Of a stretch of DNA of 53,872 nucleotides, positions 43,634-52,747 are shown piece by piece. The notes beneath the pieces were generated by a model that was given only the letters and a program-made list of their open reading frames with translations, made no database searches and had not been told where the DNA came from. How positions within the stretch are numbered: position 1 is the first letter of the stretch; every line of letters begins with the position of its first letter. The DNA is from an uncultured Prevotellaceae bacterium. GTDB taxonomy: Bacteria; Bacteroidota; Bacteroidia; Bacteroidales; Bacteroidaceae. The stretch is taken from contig CACZDV010000019.1 in NCBI GenBank assembly GCA_902780025.1, positions 1-53,872 on the forward strand, read 5' to 3'. The position numbers and the translations under genes were made by a program.

Positions 43634-44719
43634 CTAAAACGCCACTTGCACCTGTGCCTGGAGCCAGTTGTAGTCCTTGCCGATCATGTCGCCGCAGAGG
43701 CAGCGGGTGTACTGTAACTGCAGACGGCACTTCTTGTAGTACCAGTACTGCAGGCCCAGCGTCAGGTTTGTCTGGTCCCAGCCGTCCACAGAGGTGTTGC
43801 GGTCGAAGGTCTCGCCTGAGGCCACGACGTCAAGAGCATCGACCACGGGGATGCAGGCTGTGACATAGCCGCCACGTGAGCCGACCTCGCCGTCCTCACC
43901 GCCGAGCCACTCAGCACGGATGCTGGCGGGACGAGCCTCTTTGTATTCGCCGGGCGAGTAGGGCTTCGTCTTATACTCGGCACCTACGCTATAACGGTTG
44001 CGCTTATAGTTGTCGCCTACCTTGATGTCAGGGTTCCAGCGGGCGGTTCCTACGGCATTGCCCGTTCCGAGATAACCTGAGCCAACGATGCGCAGACCGT
44101 CCATGGGGCGCACCTCAAGTTTGGCAATAAAGTCTTTCTGATTGTTGTTGTCCTTGCGGTTGATACCCTGACCACTCATCAAGGCAAGGTTATAGTGCAA
44201 GAAACCCTGAAACAGGTCACCGTAGAGCTCAAGACCCATGTCGCGACCGTAGTTCACACCGTTCAGGGGATCGGGACCTTCACCGGCCAGGTAGAGCACG
44301 GCCTGTGAGTACACGTCGATGAGCTCCAGCTGAGTGGGCGACATCGGGTTCTCCATCGTGTACGAATGCTTGAATTGTCCCAGTCGGGCGGTAAGTGTGT
44401 TGTCCTTGGTAATGCGGTAGTCGGTGTAGAATTCCTGGACTACACTAGAGAAATCGTGCATAAACATAAACGACCAACGGTCAGTGATGCGGGCTTTGGC
44501 CCAGAGGAGTGTGCGTTTCAGGTTATAGGAGTTCGTCTTCACGTCGTTCGGGTCTTGGTACGACCACCCTCCCTGTGCATAACCGTTTAACGTAATACGG
44601 CTGGTGAAGTCCTTCATCCAGTCAATGTCTGAGTCACTCTTTTGCCCCATAGCAGCCGTGCTGCTGAACGCTGCCAGCACTACTGCCAGCGTCAGGCTTT
44701 TCATTGTTTGTTTTTTCAT
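43634..44719 (-). CDS. Phosphate-selective porin O/P-like outer-membrane porin
   Basis: 361 aa. Signal peptide (MKKQTMKSLTLAVVLAAFSS, cleaved near AMGQ; ATG 44704 also possible). Beta-barrel strands of OprO/P type: RITLNGYAQGGWSYQDPNDV, ARLGQFKHSYTMENPMSPTQ, LELYGDLFQGFLHYNLALMS, ending VQVAF, the C-terminal Phe expected by the BAM machinery. The name phosphate-selective is inherited from the family and the solute is unknown. The symporter just downstream may take the same solute across the inner membrane. Confidence 0.85.
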   Translation of the reverse strand: MKKQTMKSLTLAVVLAAFSSTAAMGQKSDSDIDWMKDFTSRITLNGYAQGGWSYQDPNDVKTNSYNLKRTLLWAKARITDRWSFMFMHDFSSVVQEFYTDYRITKDNTLTARLGQFKHSYTMENPMSPTQLELIDVYSQAVLYLAGEGPDPLNGVNYGRDMGLELYGDLFQGFLHYNLALMSGQGINRKDNNNQKDFIAKLEVRPMDGLRIVGSGYLGTGNAVGTARWNPDIKVGDNYKRNRYSVGAEYKTKPYSPGEYKEARPASIRAEWLGGEDGEVGSRGGYVTACIPVVDALDVVASGETFDRNTSVDGWDQTNLTLGLQYWYYKKCRLQLQYTRCLCGDMIGKDYNWLQAQVQVAF

Positions 44720-44761
44720 TGTTTTGTTACCATTTGGTTAAGTTTGATTGTTTATGCGCTG

Positions 44762-44769
44762 CAAAATTA
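44762..44769 (-). promoter_or_regulatory. -7 box (TAATTTTG) for the porin/symporter operon
   Basis: Minus-strand TAATTTTG followed by GCAGCG; TTTG at 44795-44792 lies 22 bp upstream. Confidence 0.7.
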
Positions 44770-44810
44770 CAACAATTATCAGAAAAACGAGCAAATTATC
44801 TTAAAAAATG

Positions 44811-44841
44811 TTGGTTATTCAGCGGAAAAGGCGTAACTTTG
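44811..44841 (+). promoter_or_regulatory. Promoter of the ilvD operon
   Basis: TTG at 44811-44813, 20-bp spacer and TAACTTTG at 44834-44841. No leader peptide rich in Ile, Leu or Val lies in the 30 nt before ilvD, so classical attenuation is not apparent. Confidence 0.8.
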
Positions 44842-44870
44842 CGGCCTAAATAGCGAAAACAAGTAACAAA

Positions 44871-46673
44871 ATGAAACATCAGTTACGTAGTGCCGTATGC
44901 ACAGAAGGCCGCCGCATGGCGGGAGCCCGCGCCCTCTGGGTGGCTACGGGCATGAAGCAGGAGCAGTTTGGCAAACCTATTATTGCCATCGTCAATTCAT
45001 TCACCCAGTTCGTGCCTGGGCATACCCATTTGCACGAGATTGGACAGATAGTACGCGAGGAAATCGAAAAGATGGGCTGCTATGCCGCCGAGTTCAATAC
45101 CATCGCCATCGACGACGGTATCGCCATGGGTCACGACGGTATGCTCTATAGTCTGCCGAGCCGCGACATCATTGCCGACTCCGTTGAGTATATGGTCAAT
45201 GCCCACAAGGCCGATGCCATGATCTGCATCTCCAACTGCGACAAGGTGACGCCGGGCATGCTGATGGCTGCCATGCGACTGAACATTCCTGCTGTTTTCG
45301 TTAGCGGCGGTCCGATGGAGGCCGGTAAATGGCGTGGTGAGAACGCTGACCTGATAACGGCAATGGTGAAGGGTGGTGACCCGACGGTTAGCGATGAGGA
45401 GCTGGCTGAGATTGAGCAATGTGCCTGCCCGGGCTGCGGAGCCTGTTCGGGTATGTTCACGGCCAACTCGATGAATTCGCTGACGGAGGCCATCGGCCTG
45501 TCGCTGCCCGGCAACGGCAGCATCCTGGCCACCCACGTGAACCGCATACAGCTGTTCCGTGACGCGGCGAAGCTGATTGTGAAGAATGCCTTGAAGTATT
45601 ACGAGGAGGGCGACGAAAGTGTGTTGCCCCGCTCGATTGCCACGCGCGACGCCTTCTTGAATGCCATGACGCTCGATATCGCTATGGGCGCGTCGACCAA
45701 CACCGTGCTTCACCTGCTGGCCGTGGCCCAGGAGGCTGGCGTGGACTTCCGTATGCAAGACATCGACGAGCTCTCCAAGAAAGTGCCCTTCCTCTGTAAG
45801 CTGGCACCCAACTGGCAGAAATACTCCATCCAAGAGGAGAACCGCGCAGGCGGCATCCTCGGCATCATGGGCGAACTGGCTAAGGGCGGACTGCTCAGGC
45901 TGGACTGTCAGCGTGTGAACGGTGCGACGCTGGGAGAGGACATCAAAAAATACAGCATCACGGGTGCAACGATTGAGCCGGAGGCCGAGCGCATCTACCG
46001 CAGCGCCCCGGGCGGACGGTTCTCGACGGTGATGGGTTCGCAGTCAGAAATGTGGGATACACTCGACACCGACCGTACTAACGGTTGCATCCGCGACATC
46101 GAGCATGCTTACATGAAGGATGGCGGTATGGCTGTGCTGTTTGGCAACATCGCCCAGGACGGCTGCGTGGTGAAGACGGCGGGTGTGGATGAGAGCCTCT
46201 GGCACTTCGAGGGTCCGGCTGTGGTCTTCGACTCTCAGGAAGATGCCTGCGAGGGCATTCTTGGGGGCAAGGTGAAGAAAGGCGACTGCGTGGTCATTAC
46301 CCACGAGGGACCGAAGGGAGGTCCCGGTATGCAGGAGATGCTCTATCCCACCTCTTATATTAAGAGTATGCACATGGGTAAGGAGTGCGCCCTGATTACC
46401 GACGGCCGCTTCTCGGGTGGTACGAGTGGACTCTCCATTGGCCATATCTCGCCGGAGGCTGCCAACGGTGGTAACATCGGCAAGATCAAGGATGGCGACA
46501 TCATCGTCATCGACATTCCCTCGCGCAGCATCAACGTGAAGCTCACTGACGAGGAACTGGCCCAGCGTCCGCAGCAGCCGCTGAAGCGTAACCGTCAGGT
46601 TTCCAAAGCTCTGCGCGCCTATGCTCAAAGTGTTGCCTCGGCTGACAAGGGCGGTGTTAGAATCATTGAGTAG
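44871..46673 (+). CDS. ilvD: Dihydroxy-acid dehydratase
   Basis: 600 aa, full length. It dehydrates 2,3-dihydroxy-3-methylbutanoate and its Ile homologue to the 2-oxo acids, the third step in Val/Ile synthesis. Fe-S/active-site Cys lie in [11 protein letters not shown] (Cys123) and [12 protein letters not shown] (184-192); [18 protein letters not shown] and [10 protein letters not shown] are also conserved, and [11 protein letters not shown] is near the C-terminus. First gene of the ilv operon. Confidence 0.96.
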   Translation: MKHQLRSAVCTEGRRMAGARALWVATGMKQEQFGKPIIAIVNSFTQFVPGHTHLHEIGQIVREEIEKMGCYAAEFNTIAIDDGIAMGHDGMLYSLPSRDIIADSVEYMVNAHKADAMICISNCDKVTPGMLMAAMRLNIPAVFVSGGPMEAGKWRGENADLITAMVKGGDPTVSDEELAEIEQCACPGCGACSGMFTANSMNSLTEAIGLSLPGNGSILATHVNRIQLFRDAAKLIVKNALKYYEEGDESVLPRSIATRDAFLNAMTLDIAMGASTNTVLHLLAVAQEAGVDFRMQDIDELSKKVPFLCKLAPNWQKYSIQEENRAGGILGIMGELAKGGLLRLDCQRVNGATLGEDIKKYSITGATIEPEAERIYRSAPGGRFSTVMGSQSEMWDTLDTDRTNGCIRDIEHAYMKDGGMAVLFGNIAQDGCVVKTAGVDESLWHFEGPAVVFDSQEDACEGILGGKVKKGDCVVITHEGPKGGPGMQEMLYPTSYIKSMHMGKECALITDGRFSGGTSGLSIGHISPEAANGGNIGKIKDGDIIVIDIPSRSINVKLTDEELAQRPQQPLKRNRQVSKALRAYAQSVASADKGGVRIIE

Positions 46674-46706
46674 TTAAGAAACATACGCATATCTAAACAC
46701 TAAAAG

Positions 46707-47393
46707 ATGAAAAGAATAGTTTTGGCTTTGGTCTGCCTGATGACCATCGCAAGCACTAATGCACAGAATGTTCAATACTATAACACAAAGCATGAAGTAG
46801 GTATAACCGTCGGCTCTGGATCAGTAACCCAAATCTTCAGCGGACTGGCAGATTTTATGACGATACCTATCTCTGCCCTGGTGACGTCTACGATTTCTTT
46901 AGGTTCCTATACAGGACATTATTCCTATGGTGACGAGAGCTACTTTCCCGCCATTACGGCTGAGTATTACTATCACGTGAACGAGCTTATCGGCCTTGGC
47001 GGTTTTCTGGCTTTCAACGGCATGAGCCGCGATATGTATGTGGAGGGAACCAACAACTATACCGGCGTGAAGAGCAAGTGGAAGACCGGTGAGGCCAGCC
47101 GCTACAACTTCAGCCTTATTCCAACGGCCAAGTTCGACTGGCTGCGTAAGAAGAATTTCGGCATGTATTCGAAGGTGGGTGTCGGCGTCAGTTTTATGTT
47201 CGAACATCAGAAGGACGAACTGGACTCCAATAGCAGCGCAAAAGCCACCGACGAAACCGATACCACCATCATCCCCAACCTGCAATGCTCGCTCTTAGGT
47301 CTTGAGGGCGGCAGCGAGGCTATCCGCGGCTTCGTGGAGCTGGGTTTTGGTGAACAGGGTATCATGCTGGCCGGTGTCAAGTATAAGTTCTAA
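46707..47393 (+). CDS. Outer-membrane beta-barrel-like protein inside the ilv operon, unknown function
   Basis: 228 aa. Signal peptide MKRIVLALVCLMTIASTNAQ, mature chain of alternating aromatic strands (FPAITAEYYYHVNELIGLGG, YNFSLIPTAKFDWLRKKNFG, MYSKVGVGVSFMFEHQKDEL), ending LAGVKYKF. The C-terminal Phe and Gly/Tyr-rich strands fit an 8-10-strand outer-membrane barrel. It sits 33 bp after ilvD and 22 bp before ilvB with no own promoter, so it is co-transcribed with a cytosolic amino acid pathway, which is unusual. Confidence 0.75.
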   Translation: MKRIVLALVCLMTIASTNAQNVQYYNTKHEVGITVGSGSVTQIFSGLADFMTIPISALVTSTISLGSYTGHYSYGDESYFPAITAEYYYHVNELIGLGGFLAFNGMSRDMYVEGTNNYTGVKSKWKTGEASRYNFSLIPTAKFDWLRKKNFGMYSKVGVGVSFMFEHQKDELDSNSSAKATDETDTTIIPNLQCSLLGLEGGSEAIRGFVELGFGEQGIMLAGVKYKF

Positions 47394-47415
47394 GAGACAA
47401 GAAACCAAAACGTTT

Positions 47416-49122
47416 ATGAGAGACAGAATCACTGGTTCGAAAGCGCTGATGAGGGCGCTGCAGGCGGAGGGCGTGAAGACCATCTTCGGCTACCCCGGTG
47501 GCACCATCATGCCCGTCTATGACGCGCTGTTCGACTATACCCGTGGAGAGAAAAAGTGTTTTGACCATATACTGGTGCGCCATGAGCAGGGTGCCACCCA
47601 TGCCGCCGAGGGCTATGCCCGCGTCAGCGGCGAAGTGGGCGTGGCACTCGTCACCAGCGGCCCCGGCGTGACCAACACGCTGACGGGCATTGCCGACGCT
47701 ATGCTCGACTCGACGCCCATCGTGGTCATTGCCGGACAGGTGCCCATCACCGCACTGGGTACCGACGCCTTCCAGGAGGTTGACCTCGTCGGTGTGTCGC
47801 AGCCTATTTCTAAGTGGTCGTATCAGATACGCCGTGCCGAGGACGTGGCGTGGGCCGTCAGCCGTGCCTTCTACATTGCCCGTACGGGTCGCCCTGGCCC
47901 TGTGGTGCTCGACTTCGCGAAGAATGCGCAGACGGAGGAGATTGACTGGGAACCTCGCAAGGTAGACTTCGTACGCTCGTACGTACCTTATCCTAAACTG
48001 GACAACGAGGCCGTGCGTCAGGCTGCCGAACTGATTAATAATGCCAAGCGCCCGCTGGCCTTGGTGGGGCAGGGCGTGGAGCTGGGTAATGCTCAGGAGG
48101 AGCTGAAGGCGTTCTTGGAGAAGGCCGACATCCCTGCTGGTCGCACGATGCTGGGACTGTCGGCACTGTCCTCGAACCACCCGCTGAACGTCGGTATGCT
48201 GGGCATGCATGGTAACTATGCCGTCAATCTGAAGGAACAGGAGTGCGACGTGCTCATCGCCATCGGCATGCGCTTCAGCGACCGTGTGACGGGCAATACG
48301 AAGACCTACGCCAAGCAGGCAAAGATTATCCACCTGGACATCGACCGCTCGGAGATTGACAAGAACGTGAAGACCGACGTGGCCGTCGTGGCCGACTGCA
48401 AGGAGTCGCTGCCCGCATTGACGGCCCTGCTCAATAAGAACAACCACGAAGAGTGGCGCGCGTCGTTCAAGGAACTGGACGAGAAGGAACGTACGAAAGT
48501 CATCGAACCGGCCATCCATCCGAAGGAGGGTCCGCTACTGATGGGCGAGGTGGTACACACCGTGGCCCAGCAGGCCGAGGACGACGCCATCCTTGTGACG
48601 GATGTCGGTCAGAATCAGTTATTTGCGACACGTTACTTCAAGTATCACCATAAGCGTAGTATCTGCACCAGCGGCGGTCTGGGAACGATGGGTTACGGCA
48701 TGCCTGCCGCCATCGGAGCCACTTTTGCAGCTCCCCAGCGTCAGGTGTGCTGCTTCATGGGCGACGGCGGTTTCCAGATGTGCATCGAGGAGTTGGGCAC
48801 TATCATGGAGCAGAAGGCTCCGGTGAAGATGATCCTGATGAATAACCACTACTTAGGCAATGTGCGCCAGTGGCAGGATATGTTCTGGATGCGCCGCAAG
48901 TCGTTCACGAAGATGAAGAATCCCTGCTACGAGCTGATAGCCCAAGGCTATGGCATCCCCTACGTAGCTGTCACCGACCGCAAGGAATTGGCTGCTGCCG
49001 TTGAGAAGATGCTGACGACCGACGGGCCGTTCATCATGGAGTGTGCCATCAAGGAGGACGACGACGTGCTGCCGATGACACCGCCGGGTATGAATGTGAA
49101 TGATATGATGCTGGAAATTTAG
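47416..49122 (+). CDS. ilvB: Acetolactate synthase large subunit
   Basis: 568 aa from ATG 47416. The frame is open another 38 codons upstream, but that part overlaps the preceding gene and is not conserved-looking. Catalyses the TPP-dependent first step of Val/Ile synthesis. Seen: IFGYPGGTIMPVYDAL, RHEQGATHAAEGYARVSGEV (the catalytic Glu), VTSGPGVTN and the TPP motif GDGGFQMCIEELGTIMEQ ending NNHYLGNVRQWQ. FAD-binding middle domain is present. Followed by its regulatory subunit after a heptamer array. Confidence 0.96.
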   Translation: MRDRITGSKALMRALQAEGVKTIFGYPGGTIMPVYDALFDYTRGEKKCFDHILVRHEQGATHAAEGYARVSGEVGVALVTSGPGVTNTLTGIADAMLDSTPIVVIAGQVPITALGTDAFQEVDLVGVSQPISKWSYQIRRAEDVAWAVSRAFYIARTGRPGPVVLDFAKNAQTEEIDWEPRKVDFVRSYVPYPKLDNEAVRQAAELINNAKRPLALVGQGVELGNAQEELKAFLEKADIPAGRTMLGLSALSSNHPLNVGMLGMHGNYAVNLKEQECDVLIAIGMRFSDRVTGNTKTYAKQAKIIHLDIDRSEIDKNVKTDVAVVADCKESLPALTALLNKNNHEEWRASFKELDEKERTKVIEPAIHPKEGPLLMGEVVHTVAQQAEDDAILVTDVGQNQLFATRYFKYHHKRSICTSGGLGTMGYGMPAAIGATFAAPQRQVCCFMGDGGFQMCIEELGTIMEQKAPVKMILMNNHYLGNVRQWQDMFWMRRKSFTKMKNPCYELIAQGYGIPYVAVTDRKELAAAVEKMLTTDGPFIMECAIKEDDDVLPMTPPGMNVNDMMLEI

Positions 49123-49152
49123 AAGTGAAAAGTGAAGAGTGAAAAGTAAATA
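49123..49152 (+). repeat. AAAAGTG heptamer array before ilvN
   Basis: AAGTGAAAAGTGAAGAGTGA then AAAGTAAATA fills the gap between the ilvB stop and ilvN ATG. Purine-rich strand sense; contains TGA in every unit. Confidence 0.85.
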
Positions 49153-49695
49153 ATGGAACAGAACAAACTATACACCCTGTTGGTCTACTCTGAGAACGTG
49201 GCCGGTATCCTGAACCAGATAACCGCCGTGTTCACCCGCCGTCAGGTGAACATCGAGAGCCTGAACGTGTCGGCATCCAGCATCCCCGGTGTGCACAAGT
49301 ACACCATCACCGCCTGGAGCGACGAGGACCAGATTATCAAGATTACGCACCAGATAGAGAAGAAGATAGACGTCATCAAGGCTAACTACTTCACCGACGA
49401 CCAGTTGTTTATCCGTGAGACGGGACTCTACAAGCTGTCAACTGAAAAGGTGATGGAGAATCCCGAGATATCGCGTACCATCCGCCGCTTCGGCGCCAGC
49501 ATCATCGAGGTTAACCCCACCTACGTCATCGCCATGATGTATGGCGTTACCGAGCAGATAGTGGAGCTTTACCGCGAACTCGATGCCTTCGGCTGCGTAT
49601 TCCAGTACACCCGCTCAGGCCGCATCGCCGTCACCCGTGGCAAGCAGGAGCAGGTGAGTGCGTTCTTAGAGGAAAGAGAGCAGCATCATGGATAA
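49153..49695 (+). CDS. ilvN: Acetolactate synthase small (regulatory) subunit
   Basis: 180 aa. N-terminal ACT domain (YTLLVYSENVAGILNQITAV, FTRRQVNIESLNVSASS) that binds valine for feedback control in the family, and a C-terminal domain with TGLYKLSTEKVMENPEISRT and FGASIIEVNPTYVIAMM. Overlaps the thioesterase gene by 8 bp. Confidence 0.94.
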   Translation: MEQNKLYTLLVYSENVAGILNQITAVFTRRQVNIESLNVSASSIPGVHKYTITAWSDEDQIIKITHQIEKKIDVIKANYFTDDQLFIRETGLYKLSTEKVMENPEISRTIRRFGASIIEVNPTYVIAMMYGVTEQIVELYRELDAFGCVFQYTRSGRIAVTRGKQEQVSAFLEEREQHHG

Positions 49696-50425
49696 GGTAG
49701 GACGCTACGAGTTCATGGCCGAGCCGTTCCATTGCGACTTCTCAGGCCGTCTGTTCATGGGGCACTTGGGCAACCACATGCTCAATGCCGCCGACTTCCA
49801 CTCCACCGACCGAGGCTTCGGCATGAAGCGGCTGATGCAGATCAACCGCTCGTGGGTGCTGTCACGACTGGCCATTGAAATGGTGGAGATGCCGGCACAG
49901 TATACCAAGTTCAACGTCGAGACCTGGGTGGAGTCCGCTATGCGCTACTTTACCAGCCGTAATTTCGCCGTCGTCGGAAACGACGGCCACGCCTACGGCT
50001 ACGGACGTTCCATCTGGGCGATGATCGACACCGAGAGCCGCCAGCCGACGGACATCTACTCCATAGACAACGGAGCCATCAACGACTGGATCATTGCCGA
50101 CAAGGAATGTCCTATCGACAAAGGCGGTCGCGTAAAAATGTCCGATGATGCCCAGCTCGTGCGTACCATCGACACCTATTATAACGACGTAGATATCAAC
50201 GGCCACATCAACTCCGTGAAATACATTGAGCACGTGCTCGACCTCTGGCCCCTCGACTGGTACCGCAACCACCAGGTTCGCCGCTTCGAGATAGCCTACG
50301 TAGCTGAAGCCCATGCCGGCGACCAACTGAGTTTCTATATGGAAGAGACCGACGCCCAGACCTTTTGCGTAAGAATTGTCCGCACCGACGGCACCGAGTG
50401 CTGTCGCAGCAAGGTCGTGTTTTAA
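49688..50425 (+). CDS. Acyl-ACP thioesterase
   Basis: 245 aa. Double hot-dog fold of the plant FatA/FatB type: GRYEFMAEPFHCDFSGRLFM at the N-terminus, RSWVLSRLAIEMVEMPAQYT in the first unit and DVDINGHINSVKYIEHVLD in the second, the Asn-His pair being the catalytic region. It releases free fatty acids from acyl-ACP. Its place in the ilv operon is common in Bacteroidales, perhaps linked to branched-chain fatty acids made from these 2-oxo acids. ilvC, often next, is not here. Confidence 0.9.
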   Translation: MDKVGRYEFMAEPFHCDFSGRLFMGHLGNHMLNAADFHSTDRGFGMKRLMQINRSWVLSRLAIEMVEMPAQYTKFNVETWVESAMRYFTSRNFAVVGNDGHAYGYGRSIWAMIDTESRQPTDIYSIDNGAINDWIIADKECPIDKGGRVKMSDDAQLVRTIDTYYNDVDINGHINSVKYIEHVLDLWPLDWYRNHQVRRFEIAYVAEAHAGDQLSFYMEETDAQTFCVRIVRTDGTECCRSKVVF

Positions 50426-50460
50426 TTTCTAATCTTTGCCGCGATAATACATTAGACTAT

Positions 50461-52650
50461 ATGAAACAAGTGCTGTTATCTGTGATTGCCCTGACGCTAA
50501 GCATGACGGGCAACGCCAAGGACGTGTTTGTGAACACACCGAAGACGACGCTGATGCTCGCCGTGAATGAGGGTCAGACGCCACGTATCCATTATTATGG
50601 TTCGCGCCTCAAGGCTGACCAGGCCCACGAGGTGTACGACGCCATGAGTATCAACTACGACGCCTATCCGGCCTTCGGGCGCAACAGCTTCGACGAGACG
50701 GCGCTGAGCGTGACCCATGCCGACGGCAATATGTCGACGGAACTGGCGGTGACGGGCTCACGTACGGAGGGTGACCTCACGATTATCTCTTTGAAGGACA
50801 AGAAGTATGACTTCTTCGTAGACCTCTATTATAAGGCTAACGATAAGAGTGACGTCATTGAGACGTGGACGGTCATCCGCAACGGCGAGAAGAAACCTAT
50901 TAAGCTGGAGCAGTACGCCAGCGGCGTGATGACCTTCCGTCAGGAGGGCCTGCGCCAGGGCGATGGCACGTGGGGCAGGGGAGCGTGGCTCACCCATTTC
51001 CACGGAGCCTGGGGCCAGGAGGCCGGCATGACCGAGGAACCGCTGACGGCGGGCGTGAAGGTGATTGTGAACCACGACGGTGTGCGTACGGCAATGGACG
51101 ACCGTGCTGAGGTGATGATATCGTTGGACGGTCGGCCGCAGGAGAATAGCGGACGTGTCATCGGTGCTGCCCTCTGCTGGACGGGTAACTACAAGTTGCG
51201 CATCGAGACGCGCGGAAAATATCGCCACACGCTGCTGGCTGGTATCGACGACCTGCATACGGCCTATACCCTGAAGCCGGGCGAGCAGTTTACGACACCA
51301 GTGCTGGCACTCGCTTACAGCGAAGAGGGCAAGGGCGGTGTGAGCCGGGCCTTCCACCGCTGGGGACATAACGGTCAGTTGCACAACGGCAAGGCTTTAC
51401 GCGAGATACTACTGAACTCGTGGGAGGGCGTCTATATGAACGTCAACCAGGAGGTGTGCGAACAGATGATGGACGGCATCAAGGAACTGGGCGGCGAGCT
51501 CTTTGTGGTGGACGACGGCTGGTTTGGCCGTAAGTACCGCCGCACGGACGACACGCAGTCGTTGGGCGACTGGGTGACCGACACCCAGAAACTACCCAAC
51601 GGTGTGCCTGCCCTGCTGAAGGCTGCCGAGGATCGTGGTCTGAAGTTCGGTATCTGGATTGAGCCCGAGATGACCAATAGCAAGAGTGAACTCTTTGAGG
51701 CCCATCCCGACTGGGTGGTGGCTCATCCCACGCGTGAACTCTCTAAGGGTCGTGGCGGTACGCAGTTGGTGCTCGATTTGTCGAACCCCAAGGTGCAGGA
51801 CTTCGTGGTCAGCATCGTTGACAATCTGGTGAAGGAGAACCCGCCCCTGCATTATATCAAGTGGGACTGCAATATGTCGATGCAGAACTTCGGTAGCAGT
51901 TACCTGACTGCCGATAAGCAGAGCCACCTCTTCGTGGACTACCACCTAGGACTGCGCTCGGCCTTGGAGCGCATCCGCAAGGCCCATCCCGACCTCGTCA
52001 TCCAGCTGTGCTCCAGTGGTGGCGGTCGTGTGAACTGGGGAGCGATGCCTTACTTCGACGAGTTCTGGGTGAGCGACGACACCGACGCCCAGCAGCGCCT
52101 CTTCATCCAGTGGGGCACCAGCCACTTCTTCCCGCCGATGGCGATGGCCCAGCACGTCAGCGCCTCGCCCAACCACCAGACGGGTCGCGTCATCCCCTTG
52201 AAGTTCCGCTTCGACGTGGCGATGACGGGCCGATTAGGTATGGAGATGAAGCCTAGCGACCTCAACGCTCAGGAGCATGAATATGCCAAGAAGGCGGTGG
52301 CGTTCTACAAGGAGATACGTCCCATCATTCAGTTGGGCGACCTCTACCGCCTGCTGTCGCCCTACGAGGGTAACGGCTTTTGCAGCGAGATGTTCGTGAA
52401 GGAAGACAAGTCGGAGGCTGTGTTCTTCTGCTATAAGTTCGAGAACTACATCGGCCTGGAGACTCCCCGCTGGCACATGGCCGGTCTTGACCCCGATGCC
52501 ACCTATGTGTTGAACGAGTTCGAGGGAACCGAGCGCAGCCGCTATTTCGAGGGTAAGACCTTCAGCGGGAAATTCCTGATGGAAACAGGTATTGACGCTA
52601 CGCTCGGTCGTCAATTTGCCAGTCGGGTCATCCGTCTGAAGCGAATCTGA
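50461..52650 (+). CDS. Alpha-galactosidase, GH36
   Basis: 729 aa from ATG 50461, with signal peptide MKQVLLSVIALTLSMTGNAK; upstream extension of the frame lies inside the thioesterase gene. N-terminal beta domain, then the GH36 TIM barrel with nucleophile Asp469 (IKWDCNMSM), acid/base Asp539 (WVSDDTDAQ) and conserved LCSSGGGRVNWGAMPYFDEF, then a C-terminal beta domain. It removes alpha-1,6-galactose from raffinose-type sugars or galactomannan in the periplasm. Probably its own transcript: AATCTTTG at 50431 is a weak -7 candidate. Ends at a strong terminator. Confidence 0.93.
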   Translation: MKQVLLSVIALTLSMTGNAKDVFVNTPKTTLMLAVNEGQTPRIHYYGSRLKADQAHEVYDAMSINYDAYPAFGRNSFDETALSVTHADGNMSTELAVTGSRTEGDLTIISLKDKKYDFFVDLYYKANDKSDVIETWTVIRNGEKKPIKLEQYASGVMTFRQEGLRQGDGTWGRGAWLTHFHGAWGQEAGMTEEPLTAGVKVIVNHDGVRTAMDDRAEVMISLDGRPQENSGRVIGAALCWTGNYKLRIETRGKYRHTLLAGIDDLHTAYTLKPGEQFTTPVLALAYSEEGKGGVSRAFHRWGHNGQLHNGKALREILLNSWEGVYMNVNQEVCEQMMDGIKELGGELFVVDDGWFGRKYRRTDDTQSLGDWVTDTQKLPNGVPALLKAAEDRGLKFGIWIEPEMTNSKSELFEAHPDWVVAHPTRELSKGRGGTQLVLDLSNPKVQDFVVSIVDNLVKENPPLHYIKWDCNMSMQNFGSSYLTADKQSHLFVDYHLGLRSALERIRKAHPDLVIQLCSSGGGRVNWGAMPYFDEFWVSDDTDAQQRLFIQWGTSHFFPPMAMAQHVSASPNHQTGRVIPLKFRFDVAMTGRLGMEMKPSDLNAQEHEYAKKAVAFYKEIRPIIQLGDLYRLLSPYEGNGFCSEMFVKEDKSEAVFFCYKFENYIGLETPRWHMAGLDPDATYVLNEFEGTERSRYFEGKTFSGKFLMETGIDATLGRQFASRVIRLKRI

Positions 52651-52674
52651 AACGAATCTGATTCAAAGAAGTAA

Positions 52675-52713
52675 AAAAATCAGCGAATTGTTTTGGTAAT
52701 TCGCTGATTTTTT
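52675..52713 (+). terminator. Intrinsic terminator after the alpha-galactosidase gene
   Basis: AAAAATCAGCGAATT (52675-52689) pairs with AATTCGCTGATTTTT (52698-52712), then T. The loop holds the TTG used by the next promoter. Confidence 0.92.
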
Positions 52714-52722
52714 GTACCTTTG
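52693..52722 (+). promoter_or_regulatory. Promoter of infC-rpmI-rplT, nested in the preceding terminator
   Basis: TTG at 52693-52695 in the terminator loop, 19-bp spacer formed by the right stem arm and T-run, and TACCTTTG at 52715-52722. Confidence 0.75.
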
Positions 52723-52747
52723 CACCCGATTTTCTAAAAAACAGTGG

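Noticed and set aside
47302-47415. A 38-residue N-terminal extension of IlvB
   Set aside because: It overlaps the end of the preceding gene in another frame and does not look like acetolactate synthase; ATG 47416 gives the usual N-terminus RDRITGSKALMRAL.
50365-50460. Earlier start of the alpha-galactosidase inside the thioesterase gene
   Set aside because: The extra residues are Arg/Cys-rich shadow sequence; ATG 50461 begins a proper signal peptide.
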